From positions 10,692 to 74,691 of the forward strand of contig DATGWF010000077.1 of assembly GCA_035299585.1 (NCBI GenBank): 64,000 nucleotides of DNA. Reading direction: 5' to 3'. Source of the DNA: DATGWF01 sp035299585. GTDB lineage: Bacteria > Actinomycetota > Actinomycetes > Actinomycetales > Microbacteriaceae. A model generated the notes under the pieces. That model did no database searches. It was not told the DNA's origin and saw only the letters and a list, made by a program, of their open reading frames with translations. Shown here piece by piece: positions 1 to 10,280 of the stretch (within the stretch, counting starts at the first letter, position 1; the number at the start of each line of letters is the position of its first letter). A program made the position numbers and the translations under genes.

Positions 1-433
1 TTGCCCCACCAGGTCCGGCTGAACCCAGCACAGCGGTAACGATTGCAGCGAGAGTCGCACCAGCCAGCGCCACCCACATGAGTGTCCCGGGTGCCGGTGT
101 TCCGGCGAGAGCGAGGGCACTCACAACTGCGAATGCCGCCCCAGCGTTCACCCCACTCAGACCGGGATCGGCAAGCGGATTGCGGGTAATGCCCTGCATC
201 ACTGCGCCCGACAGCCCCAGGGCCGCCCCAACGAGGAGGCCGAGTATGGTGCGGGGAATACGCTCTCGCACGGCTGCTTCAGCGATTCCGTTCGCGGACG
301 GATCAGTGAGTGCAGTGATGACTTCGGAGATTGCGACGTCGCGTGATCCCCAAACTATGGAGGCCACTGACGTCAGGGCGAGCGCGGTCACACTCAGGGT
401 GAGCGTGACCGCGAACCGCCGAGCTCGATTCAC
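1..433 (-). CDS. FecCD-family siderophore ABC transporter permease (3' part missing)
   Basis: Inner-membrane permease of an iron-siderophore importer, working with the binding lipoprotein encoded immediately upstream. About 144 N-terminal residues are visible before the window edge. They show a hydrophobic first helix after MNRARRF, an RIPRT motif, then a glycine-rich helix followed by QGITRNPLADPG, which is the classic FecCD/BtuC signature. Starting at GTG 433-431 overlaps the stop of the binding-protein gene by 4 nt (GTGA), indicating translational coupling. The family normally has about 330 residues, so more than half lies outside the window, and a partner permease or ATPase gene may follow there. 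Assignment to the family is firm; the exact siderophore cannot be told. Confidence 0.9.
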   Translation of the reverse strand, partial: MNRARRFAVTLTLSVTALALTSVASIVWGSRDVAISEVITALTDPSANGIAEAAVRERIPRTILGLLVGAALGLSGAVMQGITRNPLADPGLSGVNAGAAFAVVSALALAGTPAPGTLMWVALAGATLAAIVTAVLGSAGPGGA

Positions 434-1473
434 TTAACCTGAATGGCCGCGGCTTGGAACAGGCCGAGGTAGCGGTCCAGCGCCCACGGAATGGACAGCA
501 CCGTGGGGCCCGACGTTGCGGCAGCGAGCGGCGTCGCATTGGGCAAGATGACAACCGAGCCGCGCTGGACGGCAGGAATCTTGCCGATCAGCGGGTGAGC
601 CTGAAGGAGGGCCAAGGTGCTGTCGTCGCCATAGGTGACCAAAATGTCGGCATCAATGCTGTCAGCGTTTTCGGCGGCAATGGTGGCGAAGAACTCCTGA
701 GAGTCGCCGATGATGTCCTTGAGCCGCGGAGACAGCCCCAAACCGAGGTCCTGTGTGAACTGCACCCGGGCGTCGATTGGCGTGTAGACGCTAATCGAAC
801 TCAGATCGGATGGGTTGAGGTAGGTGTACGCGACCGTTTTCCCAGCAACATCCGGGTATCGGCTCTTGGCTTCGGCAATCGTCGCGTCCACTTTCGCGAC
901 AAGCGCTTCGGCCGCCGAACGCTTGCCCAGAGCGGCACCGTTGATGAGTGCCATTTCGCGCCAATTCGTTCCCCAGGCGAGTCCGGGATATGCCACAACG
1001 TGCGGGGTAATTGCGCTCAGCGTTTGAAAGTCCTCGGCCGACAGGCCCGAGTATGCAGCGAGGACTACGTCGGGATTGACGGAGGCGACCGCTTCAAAGT
1101 TGATTCCATCGACTTCGTCGAACAGAACGGGGAGCGAAGCGCCCGTCGCGCCGAGGCCATTGAGGGCGTCAAATGTCCACGGCAGGATTCCGTCTCCGTT
1201 GTCGTCGCCCCAGGCGCCGCCGGCCATTCCGACAGGGATGATGCCGAGCGCGAGCGCCACATCTTGATTGCCCCAAGCAACGGATGCGACTCGTTGGGGG
1301 ACCTCAGAGATTACCGTCTGACCGAACGCGTGGTCGATGGTTACGGGGAATGAGTCGGTTGGCACATTGGCGTTGGTGGCACCAGGGGAGCCCGTAGCAC
1401 AGGCGGTGAGGGCCAAGCTCGCGGCGGCAAGGAGAGACGTTGAGACGGTTCGATACCAGGTGCGACGGGACAT
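430..1473 (-). CDS. Iron-siderophore ABC transporter substrate-binding lipoprotein (FepB/FhuD type)
   Basis: Extracellular, membrane-tethered receptor that delivers ferric siderophore to the FecCD permease. The 347-residue protein begins MSRRTWYRT, has a hydrophobic h-region and a lipobox LTAC (cysteine near residue 24), then a TroA-like fold sequence with the FepB-type segments VPQRVASVAWG and NPDVVLAAYSG. The start at 1473 is chosen because AGGAAT lies about 10 nt upstream and it places the signal peptide correctly; the frame is open further upstream but would run through the iron box. An IdeR/DtxR-like operator at 1509-1527 lies just upstream, so iron repression is expected. It is translationally coupled to the permease gene. 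Confidence 0.9.
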   Translation of the reverse strand: MSRRTWYRTVSTSLLAAASLALTACATGSPGATNANVPTDSFPVTIDHAFGQTVISEVPQRVASVAWGNQDVALALGIIPVGMAGGAWGDDNGDGILPWTFDALNGLGATGASLPVLFDEVDGINFEAVASVNPDVVLAAYSGLSAEDFQTLSAITPHVVAYPGLAWGTNWREMALINGAALGKRSAAEALVAKVDATIAEAKSRYPDVAGKTVAYTYLNPSDLSSISVYTPIDARVQFTQDLGLGLSPRLKDIIGDSQEFFATIAAENADSIDADILVTYGDDSTLALLQAHPLIGKIPAVQRGSVVILPNATPLAAATSGPTVLSIPWALDRYLGLFQAAAIQVK

Positions 1474-1508
1474 AAAGGCGATTCCTAACGAGTTTGCATG
1501 AACTTTCA

Positions 1509-1527
1509 TTAGGTTAGCCTTACCTAA
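1509..1527. promoter_or_regulatory. Iron box (IdeR/DtxR-type operator)
   Basis: TTAGGTTAGCCTTACCTAA is a 19-bp near-palindrome differing at two central positions from the DtxR/IdeR consensus TTAGGTTAGGCTAACCTAA. It sits 36 nt upstream of the binding-protein start and downstream of the SIP gene, so it most likely gives the binding protein and permease their own iron-repressed promoter. Confidence 0.88.
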
Positions 1528-1547
1528 TCGCCCTGTCCAATTGGATG

Positions 1548-2471
1548 TCAGAACGAACTTTGACCCATTCGCCAATACCCCATGAATGCAACACTCTGCG
1601 GTGGTACCCCGAGTTCGGATACGAGAAGGCGCCGAAGCGACTTAATTGCGGCCGACTCCCCAGCGAGCCAGGCGTACAGGCCGCCCGCATCCGTCGATTG
1701 CGCGTCGTCCTCGACGTCTGGCACCTCCCAGAGAATCTCCGTATCGATGTCAATCTCTGATAGCTCGACAGGCGCGACCGTGGTTGCTGACGCAATGGTC
1801 ATAGCCGCAGCCGCCACGGCGGGGACAAGGCGACTTCCCGGTTCGCCAGATCGGACCACCACCCGCAGGTCGATTCCGGGCGGTGCTGGGCTGAGAGCTT
1901 GCACGTCTCCCGCATGCGGCACCTCGATCACAGCGATGCCTTGGGTGCGATTATCCATTCGTTCGAAAATCCCGGAAACAGCCGGAAGTGCCGTCTCATC
2001 GGCCGCAATCAAGACCCGCCCGACCCCGGTAGGTGGATTCCAGTCGATACCACCGTGGCGGCCAGAATATCCGCGCACTGGCACGACAACAGCAATCGTG
2101 TCACCCGGTTGTGCATCGCCCGCCCAAGCGGAAGCCGGACCGGAGCGTCCGTGCAGGACAAAATCGACGTCAAACTCGGCCGACTCGGCACGCACTTCAC
2201 GGAGGGTGTACGTGCGCATGATGGGCCGATTGGCCTCGGGCGCGGCGCGCCAGGCTGCGTACCAATCGTGGTTTCCAACGAACTCTTCGAGATTGCTCGA
2301 CGGAGTGGGGAGGAGCAACTTGATTCGCTGGTCACATCTCGTGTCGGCAATCTCTCGGACGGTTGGCCCGGTGAACGTTACACGACGGAAAGTGGGGCTC
2401 AGCATGCGGACCCGCGCAACCGATACCAGCATGGTTGCGAAGGGCGCTCCCGATTCCTCGGCTGCAGTCAT
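1548..2471 (-). CDS. Siderophore-interacting protein (SIP, FAD-dependent ferric-siderophore reductase)
   Basis: Cytoplasmic flavoprotein that reduces ferric siderophores to release iron. The 307-residue product has the FAD-binding_9 N-terminal barrel (MLSPTFRRVTFTGP near residue 25, RTYTLREVR near 95) and the SIP C-terminal NAD(P)H-binding half ending in GYWRMG, all typical of ViuB/YqjH-like proteins. The start at 2471 has GAGGTG 8 nt upstream. The gene lies 16 nt downstream of an exporter-type ABC gene on the same strand, so the two are probably co-transcribed. That pairing recalls mycobacterial IrtA, in which a SIP domain is fused to an ABC half-transporter. This parallel is inference. Confidence 0.88.
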   Translation of the reverse strand: MTAAEESGAPFATMLVSVARVRMLSPTFRRVTFTGPTVREIADTRCDQRIKLLLPTPSSNLEEFVGNHDWYAAWRAAPEANRPIMRTYTLREVRAESAEFDVDFVLHGRSGPASAWAGDAQPGDTIAVVVPVRGYSGRHGGIDWNPPTGVGRVLIAADETALPAVSGIFERMDNRTQGIAVIEVPHAGDVQALSPAPPGIDLRVVVRSGEPGSRLVPAVAAAAMTIASATTVAPVELSEIDIDTEILWEVPDVEDDAQSTDAGGLYAWLAGESAAIKSLRRLLVSELGVPPQSVAFMGYWRMGQSSF

Positions 2472-2487
2472 TTTTGGCACCTCATCT

Positions 2488-4269
2488 TCAGGTGAGGAGC
2501 TGGGTCGCGGCGAGCTCGCGGTAGAGCGGCACCGACTCGAGCAACTCTTCGTGTGTACCTGAGCCGAGCACGCGGCCCTGTTCGAGCACCACGATGACAT
2601 CCGCGTCGACCACGGTCGAAAGTCGGTGGGCAATCACGATGAGCGTGCGGTTCGACGACGCCGCATCGATTGCGGCACGCATGCGCTGCTCGTTCACGCC
2701 ATCGAGGCTCGAGGTCGACTCGTCCAAGAGCAGCACCTCGGGGGCTTGCAAGAGTGCCCGCGCAATCGCGAGCCGCTGGCGCTCGCCACCGGACAGCATC
2801 ACGCCGTCCTCACCGACCGGCGCGTCCAAGCCGCGCTCGTCGCGGTCAAGCACCTCGCCGAGGTTCACCGTGCGGAGCACACGCTCACAGTCGTCGTCGC
2901 TCGCCTCCGGCGCCGCGAGCAAGAGGTTCTCACGCAGGGATCCGGCAAGCACCGGCGCCTCCTGCTCGACATAGCCAATCCGTGAACGCAGGTCTTTGCG
3001 CTCCAGGCCGCGAATGTCGTCGCCAAACAAGCGAACCGCACCCGCGGTGGGGTCGTAGAAGCGCTCGATGAGGGCGAGTGAGGTCGACTTGCCCGCGCCC
3101 GAGGGACCCACCAGCGCGAGCCGTTTGCCGGCGGGTACCGCGAAGCTCACACCGTGCAGCACGTCGCTGCCACCCTCGTAGCCGAAACTCACGCCTTCGA
3201 ACGCAATTGCCGGCGCGTTTGTCGGTGCGAGACCGGCCGCGAGACCCTCTGCGATGAGCGCGTCACCCGCGGTTTCGGCGGGGACGTCAAGCACTTCGGT
3301 GATGCGGCCGAGCGCCCCGAGCGCCTGATTGACCGAACTGATTGCGCCGAACGCGGTGCCCAGCGGGCCGACCATGAGGAACAGGAACATGATGAAGGCG
3401 ACGAGCGAGGCGACGCTGATTGCGCCACTCGCGACCCGGAATCCGCCAAGACCCAGCACCACCAGAAGCGAGACCTGCAGGGCCACCATTGCCACCGGTA
3501 CGACGAACGCGGAGTAGCGCGCCACCTTCACACCGGCGTCATATGCACGGTCGGCCTGAGCCCGAATGGCCTCGGTTTCACGCTGCTCGGCGGTGTTCGC
3601 TCGAATCGTGCGGATGGCCGAGAGGGCGCGCTCCACGGCCGCGGCAAGATCGCCCACCCGCTCTTGCTGTTCCCGGCTCGCCTGGCGCATCCGGCCGCCG
3701 AGGGCGACGACGAGGATGACGGCGACGAGCACCACGAGCACGGTCGCCCCGAGCAGCACGGGGTCGAGCACACACATGGCGATGAGTGCGCCGAGGAGGA
3801 CAAACGCGCCACCGAGCGAATCGATGAGGCCTTGCGTCATCACCGCGTACAGCAATGTGGTGTCCGAACCGACACGAGAGACGAGGTCGCCGGTGCGGCG
3901 AGTGTCGTACTCACGGATGGGCAGACGCAGCAGGTGGTGGGCGAGCCGAACGCGGGCCGAACGCACCACCGCGGTGCCGGCACGCTGCAACAGGTAGTGC
4001 TGGACGGCACTGATCGCCGCCGCCGTAATGACGAGGGATACCAGGAGAGCGACCAGAGCGCCGAACGGTTCCTGGCTCTGTACCTTGCCGATGACGACGG
4101 CGACAATCGTGGGCTGAGCGAGCTGGGCGAGGGCGCCAATGACGCTGAGCACGACGGCCACGGTGAGCATGGTGCGGTGCTCGGCAAGATAGGGGAGCAA
4201 TTGGCGGAAGGATCCGCGCGGCCCCTCACTCATTCGGGAACCGCGTCCACCGCGACCTCGCTGCGCCAT
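2488..4269 (-). CDS. ABC exporter-type half-transporter (TMD-NBD fusion)
   Basis: Membrane protein of 593 residues with a type-IV (exporter) six-helix domain followed by an ATPase domain. Motifs seen: Walker A GPSGAGKST, Q-loop VEQEAP, signature LSGGERQRLAIARAL, Walker B LLLDEST and H-loop AHRLST. All catalytic residues are present, so a homodimer is possible. The start is taken at ATG 4269, with GGAGAG 7 nt upstream; the frame is open further upstream without a better start. Its position directly before the SIP gene suggests a role in siderophore traffic, either export or IrtAB-like import. A general drug exporter cannot be excluded from sequence alone. Confidence 0.85.
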   Translation of the reverse strand: MAQRGRGGRGSRMSEGPRGSFRQLLPYLAEHRTMLTVAVVLSVIGALAQLAQPTIVAVVIGKVQSQEPFGALVALLVSLVITAAAISAVQHYLLQRAGTAVVRSARVRLAHHLLRLPIREYDTRRTGDLVSRVGSDTTLLYAVMTQGLIDSLGGAFVLLGALIAMCVLDPVLLGATVLVVLVAVILVVALGGRMRQASREQQERVGDLAAAVERALSAIRTIRANTAEQRETEAIRAQADRAYDAGVKVARYSAFVVPVAMVALQVSLLVVLGLGGFRVASGAISVASLVAFIMFLFLMVGPLGTAFGAISSVNQALGALGRITEVLDVPAETAGDALIAEGLAAGLAPTNAPAIAFEGVSFGYEGGSDVLHGVSFAVPAGKRLALVGPSGAGKSTSLALIERFYDPTAGAVRLFGDDIRGLERKDLRSRIGYVEQEAPVLAGSLRENLLLAAPEASDDDCERVLRTVNLGEVLDRDERGLDAPVGEDGVMLSGGERQRLAIARALLQAPEVLLLDESTSSLDGVNEQRMRAAIDAASSNRTLIVIAHRLSTVVDADVIVVLEQGRVLGSGTHEELLESVPLYRELAATQLLT

Positions 4270-4331
4270 GCGCTCTCCAATCGAGTTGAAATCTTGGGCG
4301 ACCCATCCGACGTCATCGGCAGAAACGGGGA

Positions 4332-4343
4332 TACGCTGAGGCC
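4332..4343 (+). promoter_or_regulatory. Leaderless-type -10 element for the 4344 gene
   Basis: TACGCT (4332-4337) is followed by exactly 6 nt and then the ATG, which predicts transcription starting at or next to the start codon. No ribosome binding site is visible. Confidence 0.55.
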
Positions 4344-4772
4344 ATGGAACTCTTGCCAATCCTGCACATTGCCACGGCCGTCTTCATTATCGGGCCTATG
4401 GCGCTTCTTCCGCACACCGGCATGGCCGCCCTGCGCCGCGGTGACGTGGGTTCGGTTCGCACCGTCGAGCGTTCGACGACAATCTTCGCCTTCGCTTCGC
4501 TGCTGGTATTCATGCTCGGCTTCGGCGCCCTCGGGGTGGCCGGCTCCGAGGAAGACTGGAGCTTCAGCTCGCCCTGGATTATCTGGTCGATCGTGCTCTA
4601 CGTTGTCGCGCTCGGTCTCACGCTGTTCGTCGTGCTCCCCGCACTGCGCTCGGGAGCAGACGCTGTTGAAGCCGGCTCGAGCAAGACCGGGTATGGCGCG
4701 CTTGCCGCAAGCAACGGCATCGTCACCCTGCTGCTCATCGGCGTGGTCGTGCTGATGAGCTGGAAGCCCTAG
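4344..4772 (+). CDS. Small integral membrane protein (DUF2269-like)
   Basis: A 142-residue protein with four predicted membrane helices (about residues 3-22, 45-66, 76-98 and 118-138). It begins [20 protein letters not shown], and the His near residue 8 with the following GPMA segment resembles the DUF2269 / predicted integral-membrane family. Function is unknown. It is transcribed away from the iron-uptake genes and converges on ribH; its TAG stop overlaps the ribH stop. The start is supported by a -10 hexamer at leaderless distance. The family call is by overall appearance only. Confidence 0.72.
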   Translation: MELLPILHIATAVFIIGPMALLPHTGMAALRRGDVGSVRTVERSTTIFAFASLLVFMLGFGALGVAGSEEDWSFSSPWIIWSIVLYVVALGLTLFVVLPALRSGADAVEAGSSKTGYGALAASNGIVTLLLIGVVVLMSWKP

Positions 4773-5242
4773 CTCCCGAGCAGTGCTCGAATGCTGAGCG
4801 CGGCGTGCACCGCCGCCTCAGCGGCTTCGGCGCCTTTATCCTCGCGTGAGCCGGGGAGTCCAGCCCGATCCAAGCCCTGCTGTTCGTCGTCGAGGGTGAG
4901 CACGCCGAATCCGACCGGCTTTCCCGTCGCGAGGGCGAGCTGGGTGAGGCCGTCCGTGGCCGCGTTCGACACGAACTCGAAGTGCGGCGTCCCGCCGCGG
5001 ATGATGACCCCGAGGGCCACGACCGCGTCGGCCCCGGACAGCAGCGCGGCTTTACTCACGACGGGGAGCTCGAAAGCGCCCGGAACGCGCACGAGCGAGT
5101 GCTCTGCGCCGGCGGCGTCGAGGGCGCGCTGAGCGCCGGCGATGAGCCCGTCGCTGATCTCCGTGTGCCACGAGCCCGCGACGATGACGACCCGGAGGCC
5201 GTGACCGTTGAGCGCGAGTTCGGGGCGACCGGCGCCGCTCAT
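4769..5242 (-). CDS. ribH: 6,7-dimethyl-8-ribityllumazine synthase
   Basis: Penultimate step of riboflavin synthesis: condenses 5-amino-6-ribitylamino-uracil with 3,4-dihydroxy-2-butanone 4-phosphate. The 157-residue protein carries the family landmarks [26 protein letters not shown] (with the catalytic-region His) and [10 protein letters not shown], and has the usual length. It is the last gene of the rib operon and its ATG overlaps the ribBA stop by 4 nt. Members of the family form icosahedral or pentameric assemblies in the cytoplasm. Expression is expected to follow the FMN riboswitch upstream of ribD. Confidence 0.96.
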   Translation of the reverse strand: MSGAGRPELALNGHGLRVVIVAGSWHTEISDGLIAGAQRALDAAGAEHSLVRVPGAFELPVVSKAALLSGADAVVALGVIIRGGTPHFEFVSNAATDGLTQLALATGKPVGFGVLTLDDEQQGLDRAGLPGSREDKGAEAAEAAVHAALSIRALLGS

Positions 5243-6507
5243 TCGGCGACCTCACCGACCGACTGGAGCTGCTCCGCCGTGATGAGGTGACCCATGCGGG
5301 CACCCTTGGTGGCCAGGTACTGTTCGTTGAACGCGCCGACACCGACGATGAGGGGCACCTGCTCGGTGACCGTCACCCCGTATTTCGCGAGCTGGGCCGC
5401 TTTGTCTGGATTGTTCGAGAGCAAGCGCACGCGCTCGAGCCCGAGGTCGTGCAGCATGGCCGCCGCCGCCCCGTAGTCGCGCTTGTCTGCCGGCAGACCG
5501 AGCGCAAGGTTCGCGTCGAGTGTGTCGAGGCCGTCCTCCTGCAGACGGTAGGCGCGCAACTTGTTGATGAGGCCGATTCCGCGCCCCTCTTGGCCGCGCA
5601 GATAGAGCACCACGCCACCATCACGGCTGATGGTTTCGAGGGCGGCGTCGAGCTGCGGGCCGCACTCGCACTTGAGCGAACCGAGCGCTTCGCCGGTGAG
5701 GCACTCTGAGTGCACCCGGATGAGGGCATCCTGTCCGATCTCGCCAGCGACGAGAGCGAGGTGGTCGGCTCCGGTGACCCGGTCACGGTAGGCGCGCATG
5801 CGAATCGGGCCGTGGCTCGTCGGGACGGTCGTTTCGACTTCGAAGCTCACGCGACCGAGCTCCGCCGGAGCGGTCGAGTCGAGCGCCTCGCGGTCGGCCG
5901 GATTCGCGTCGAGGTAGCGAGTGAGTTCGGCAATGGTGGTGACGAGAAGTCCCTCTCGCTCACCCATCTCGAGCAGTCCGGTGAGGCGCATCATCTCGCC
6001 ATCATCCTGGACAACCTCGCCGATGATGGCCACTGGCGGCAAGCCGGCAAGTTTCATCAAATCGACCGCGGCCTCGGTGTGTCCGGCACGCTCGCGCACG
6101 CCGCCCTCAACCGCGCGAATCGGCACGAGGTGGCCGGGGCGGATGAGGTTGCTCGGGGTGGCGTTCGGGTCGGCGAGCACCCGAGCGGTGTGCGTGCGGT
6201 CGGCCGCACTGATGCCGGTCGTGATGCCCTCCGCGGCGTCCACTGTGACGGTGTATGCGGTGCGGCGGACATCCTGGTTGACCTCGGTCATCAGTGGGAG
6301 CTCAAGCCGGTCCGCGATCTCGTTTGTCAGCGGCACGCACAGGTAGCCAGAGGTGTTGCGAATGGTCCACGCCATCCAGTGCTGCGTGGCCAGTGCGGCC
6401 GAGAAGATCACGTCGCCCTCGTTCTCGCGACCTTCGTCGTCGGCAACGAGCACCGGGCGTCCGGCGCGAAGGGCATCGAGTACTGCGGGGATACTGGCGA
6501 GACTCAT
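5239..6507 (-). CDS. ribBA: Bifunctional 3,4-dihydroxy-2-butanone-4-phosphate synthase / GTP cyclohydrolase II
   Basis: Supplies both precursors of riboflavin. Residues 1-200 are the DHBP synthase half, with the acidic metal loop [10 protein letters not shown], the segment [10 protein letters not shown] and [11 protein letters not shown]. Residues 205-422 are the GTP cyclohydrolase II half, with the zinc-site cysteines in [17 protein letters not shown] and the GTP-binding segment [10 protein letters not shown]. At 422 residues it matches full-length RibBA. It overlaps ribE upstream and ribH downstream by 4 nt each, so the operon is tightly coupled. Confidence 0.97.
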   Translation of the reverse strand: MSLASIPAVLDALRAGRPVLVADDEGRENEGDVIFSAALATQHWMAWTIRNTSGYLCVPLTNEIADRLELPLMTEVNQDVRRTAYTVTVDAAEGITTGISAADRTHTARVLADPNATPSNLIRPGHLVPIRAVEGGVRERAGHTEAAVDLMKLAGLPPVAIIGEVVQDDGEMMRLTGLLEMGEREGLLVTTIAELTRYLDANPADREALDSTAPAELGRVSFEVETTVPTSHGPIRMRAYRDRVTGADHLALVAGEIGQDALIRVHSECLTGEALGSLKCECGPQLDAALETISRDGGVVLYLRGQEGRGIGLINKLRAYRLQEDGLDTLDANLALGLPADKRDYGAAAAMLHDLGLERVRLLSNNPDKAAQLAKYGVTVTEQVPLIVGVGAFNEQYLATKGARMGHLITAEQLQSVGEVAE

Positions 6508-7172
6508 GCGCTCGCTCCATTCCGTTGAGGGCGGTTGCCCGGTTGGAGTGACGAGGGAATCTCGGCACTGTTCGTGAACTGCATCAAGCGTTGGACGTGG
6601 CGGGCAACGATGTCCGTCTCGAGGTTGACGAGGTCGCCAACGACGCGCTCGCCGAGGGTCGTCGCAATCAGGGTTTCCGGAATGAGCGACACTTCACCCC
6701 AGTGGCCCTCGGCGTCGGAACCGATCGCGCTCAACGTGAGGGAGACTCCGTCGATGGTGATGGAGCCCTTGTCGACGACGAGCGGCGCGAGGTCGTCGGA
6801 GATGCGCACACGCAGCACCCGCCACTGCTCGGCGGGACGCACGTCAATCACCGTTCCGGTGCCGTCAACGTGGCCTTGCACGATGTGGCCACCCAGACGG
6901 TCGCCGAGTGCGGCGGCCCGCTCGAGGTTGACCTTCGTGCCGACCACGGCACCACCGAGAGCGCTCATCCGAATGGATTGCGCCATGACGTCGGCGGTGA
7001 AGCTGTCCGAGCTTTGCTCGATGACGGTAAGGCACACCCCGCTCACACAGATCGATGCACCGTGTTGCGCGTCGGAAACGACGAGCGGCCCGCGCACCGT
7101 CAGGCGCAGCGAATCCGCAACCGGCTCGATGGCCGTGATTTCGCCGATTTCTTCAATCAGTCCGGTGAACAT
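6504..7172 (-). CDS. ribE: Riboflavin synthase, alpha subunit
   Basis: Dismutates two lumazine molecules to riboflavin. The 222-residue protein starts MFTGLIEEIGEI and contains the two internally homologous barrel halves. The first holds LGGHIVQGHVDGTG; the second begins near KGSITIDGVSLTLS. This is the standard arrangement and length. The gene starts 1 nt after the ribD stop region and overlaps ribBA by 4 nt. The symbol is ribE or ribC depending on the nomenclature used. Confidence 0.96.
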   Translation of the reverse strand: MFTGLIEEIGEITAIEPVADSLRLTVRGPLVVSDAQHGASICVSGVCLTVIEQSSDSFTADVMAQSIRMSALGGAVVGTKVNLERAAALGDRLGGHIVQGHVDGTGTVIDVRPAEQWRVLRVRISDDLAPLVVDKGSITIDGVSLTLSAIGSDAEGHWGEVSLIPETLIATTLGERVVGDLVNLETDIVARHVQRLMQFTNSAEIPSSLQPGNRPQRNGASA

Positions 7173-7173
7173 G

Positions 7174-8187
7174 TCATCCTCTCCGCAATCTCAATTTCAG
7201 GTCGGCGCCCAGCTGGCTGACCTCGGTGAACGTCCAATGCTGGGCTTCGGCTAGTGTGCCGATGCCGAGATTCTCGATGGCCCGGCGCGCGCCGCCCAGC
7301 AGGAGCGGCGCCTGGTACACGAGCAACTCGTCCACCCATCCGCCCGTGAGGAGGGATGACACGAGGGTCGGGCCTCCCTCAACGAAGAGGGTGCGTACGC
7401 CGCGGCCGGGCAGGCTCGCGAGGTCGGCTGCGAGGTCCTCGCCGCTCACGAAGATGGGCTCGTGTTGGCCGGAACGAAGCTTCGCGGTTGCCGGCACCTC
7501 GCGTCGGCCGAACACCACGGGAATGGGCTGGTCGGTATACAGTCCGTCGCCACGTCGAGCCGACAGGGCCGGGTCGTCGGCGATCACCGTGCCGGTGCCG
7601 ACCGCGATGCCATCGGCCAGACTGCGCTCGAGGTGCACGTCGGCGCGAGCCTCGGGGCCGCTAATCCACTGGCTTGAGCCGTCATTGGCGGCGGCACGAC
7701 CGTCGACCGATTGGGCCCACTTGACCACAATCCACGGGCGGCCAAGCCGCGCCGCCACGAGCCATGAGCCGAGGACCACTTCGCCCTCGGTCGATCGGAC
7801 ACCACCGATGACCTCCACGCCGTGCTCGCGCAGGCGCTCGGCCCCACCCGCAGAGGCATCACCCGGATCGCTGACTGAGTACACCACTCGAGCGATTCCG
7901 GCTGCGAGCAAGGCTTCGGCACACGGTCCGGTCCGGCCGGTGTGGTTGCATGGCTCAAGAGACACGACCGCCGTCGTGCCTGCCGGCAGCGGGCCGTCAA
8001 TCTGGCTGAGCGCGTCGACTTCCGCGTGCGGTGTGCCGGCACCGCGGTGGTGCCCCACCGCGAGCACCTCGCCACTCGCCGAGACCAGGACACATCCGAC
8101 GCGCGGATTAATGCCGCGTTCCGGGCCGAGGGTGGCGGCGTCGAAGGCGCGCTGCATGAGCGCTTCCCAATCGAAATCTGTTGCCAT
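7174..8187 (-). CDS. ribD: Bifunctional pyrimidine deaminase / 5-amino-6-(5-phosphoribosylamino)uracil reductase
   Basis: Second and third steps of riboflavin synthesis. The N-terminal deaminase has the zinc motif HAEVDAL followed by SLEPCNHTGRTGPCAEAL. The C-terminal reductase begins near GRPWIVVKWAQSVDGR and includes the FVEGGPTL segment. The length, 337 residues, is normal. The start ATG 8187 (MATDFDWEAL) is preferred because the open frame upstream of it runs through the FMN riboswitch and cannot be protein. First gene of the rib operon; ribE follows almost immediately. Confidence 0.96.
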   Translation of the reverse strand: MATDFDWEALMQRAFDAATLGPERGINPRVGCVLVSASGEVLAVGHHRGAGTPHAEVDALSQIDGPLPAGTTAVVSLEPCNHTGRTGPCAEALLAAGIARVVYSVSDPGDASAGGAERLREHGVEVIGGVRSTEGEVVLGSWLVAARLGRPWIVVKWAQSVDGRAAANDGSSQWISGPEARADVHLERSLADGIAVGTGTVIADDPALSARRGDGLYTDQPIPVVFGRREVPATAKLRSGQHEPIFVSGEDLAADLASLPGRGVRTLFVEGGPTLVSSLLTGGWVDELLVYQAPLLLGGARRAIENLGIGTLAEAQHWTFTEVSQLGADLKLRLRRG

Positions 8188-8224
8188 CGTCCCGTCCGTT
8201 TTCTGGTTTCGGGGGTGGCAAACG

Positions 8225-8241
8225 GCAGGGTCGAACCCTGC
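8225..8241 (-). promoter_or_regulatory. Hairpin between FMN aptamer and ribD start
   Basis: A perfect 6-bp stem (GCAGGG / CCCTGC) with a 5-nt loop lies just 3' of the aptamer and about 37 nt before the ribD ATG. There is no U-tract after it. It could be part of the riboswitch expression platform, acting on translation or as a Rho-type or weak terminator. Confidence 0.5.
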
Positions 8242-8246
8242 GCGTA

Positions 8247-8374
8247 TTTCTCCCATCCGGACTTTGACCGTCGGCACCGGAATTTCACCGGTTCGGCCCA
8301 CTCGGCCGAAGCCAAGAGGGTTCGCGGGCTTTCACCGCCGGCTCGGATTTTCACCGACCCCGAAACACGTACCT
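8247..8374 (-). promoter_or_regulatory. FMN riboswitch (RFN element)
   Basis: On the minus strand this stretch carries the RFN consensus blocks in order: CGGGGTCGGTGAAAATCC, GCGGTGAAAGCCCGCGA, ACCGGTGAAATTCCGGTG and AAAGTCCGGATGGGAGAA. They form the P1 to P6 arms closing on each other. It lies directly upstream of ribD, the first gene of a complete riboflavin operon, so FMN repression is expected. Confidence 0.96.
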
Positions 8375-8378
8375 CTGA

Positions 8379-8384
8379 AGCGTA
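8379..8384 (-). promoter_or_regulatory. Candidate -10 element of the rib operon
   Basis: TACGCT on the minus strand ends only a few nucleotides before the 5' edge of the FMN aptamer, as expected for a transcript that starts with the riboswitch. No convincing -35 is seen. Confidence 0.5.
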
Positions 8385-8395
8385 GTCAACGCACC

Positions 8396-8414
8396 GGGGA
8401 AAAACCTATTCCCC
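8396..8414 (-). terminator. Weak hairpin after trpS
   Basis: GGGGAA and TTCCCC form a 6-bp stem with a 7-nt loop, 11 nt past the trpS stop and before the rib promoter. No T-run follows, so it is only a candidate terminator. Confidence 0.3.
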
Positions 8415-8424
8415 TTCATGGTTC

Positions 8425-10268
<1,844 letters not shown>

Positions 10269-10280
10269 GCCGTAATCCTA
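10269..10280 (-). promoter_or_regulatory. Leaderless-type -10 element for xth-trpS
   Basis: TAGGAT (10280-10275 on the minus strand) followed by 6 nt and the GTG start. Its first three bases are the stop codon of the preceding gene, so the promoter is embedded in the end of that coding region. Confidence 0.5.

Noticed and set aside
3154..4755. Long plus-strand ORF (533 codons) opposite the ABC exporter gene
   Set aside because: It is a GC-driven shadow: the minus frame has all ABC motifs, and the plus frame is Arg/His/Asp-rich without any recognisable domain.
8188..8301. Upstream extension of ribD into the leader
   Set aside because: The extension would translate the FMN riboswitch itself; ATG 8187 gives the normal RibD N-terminus.
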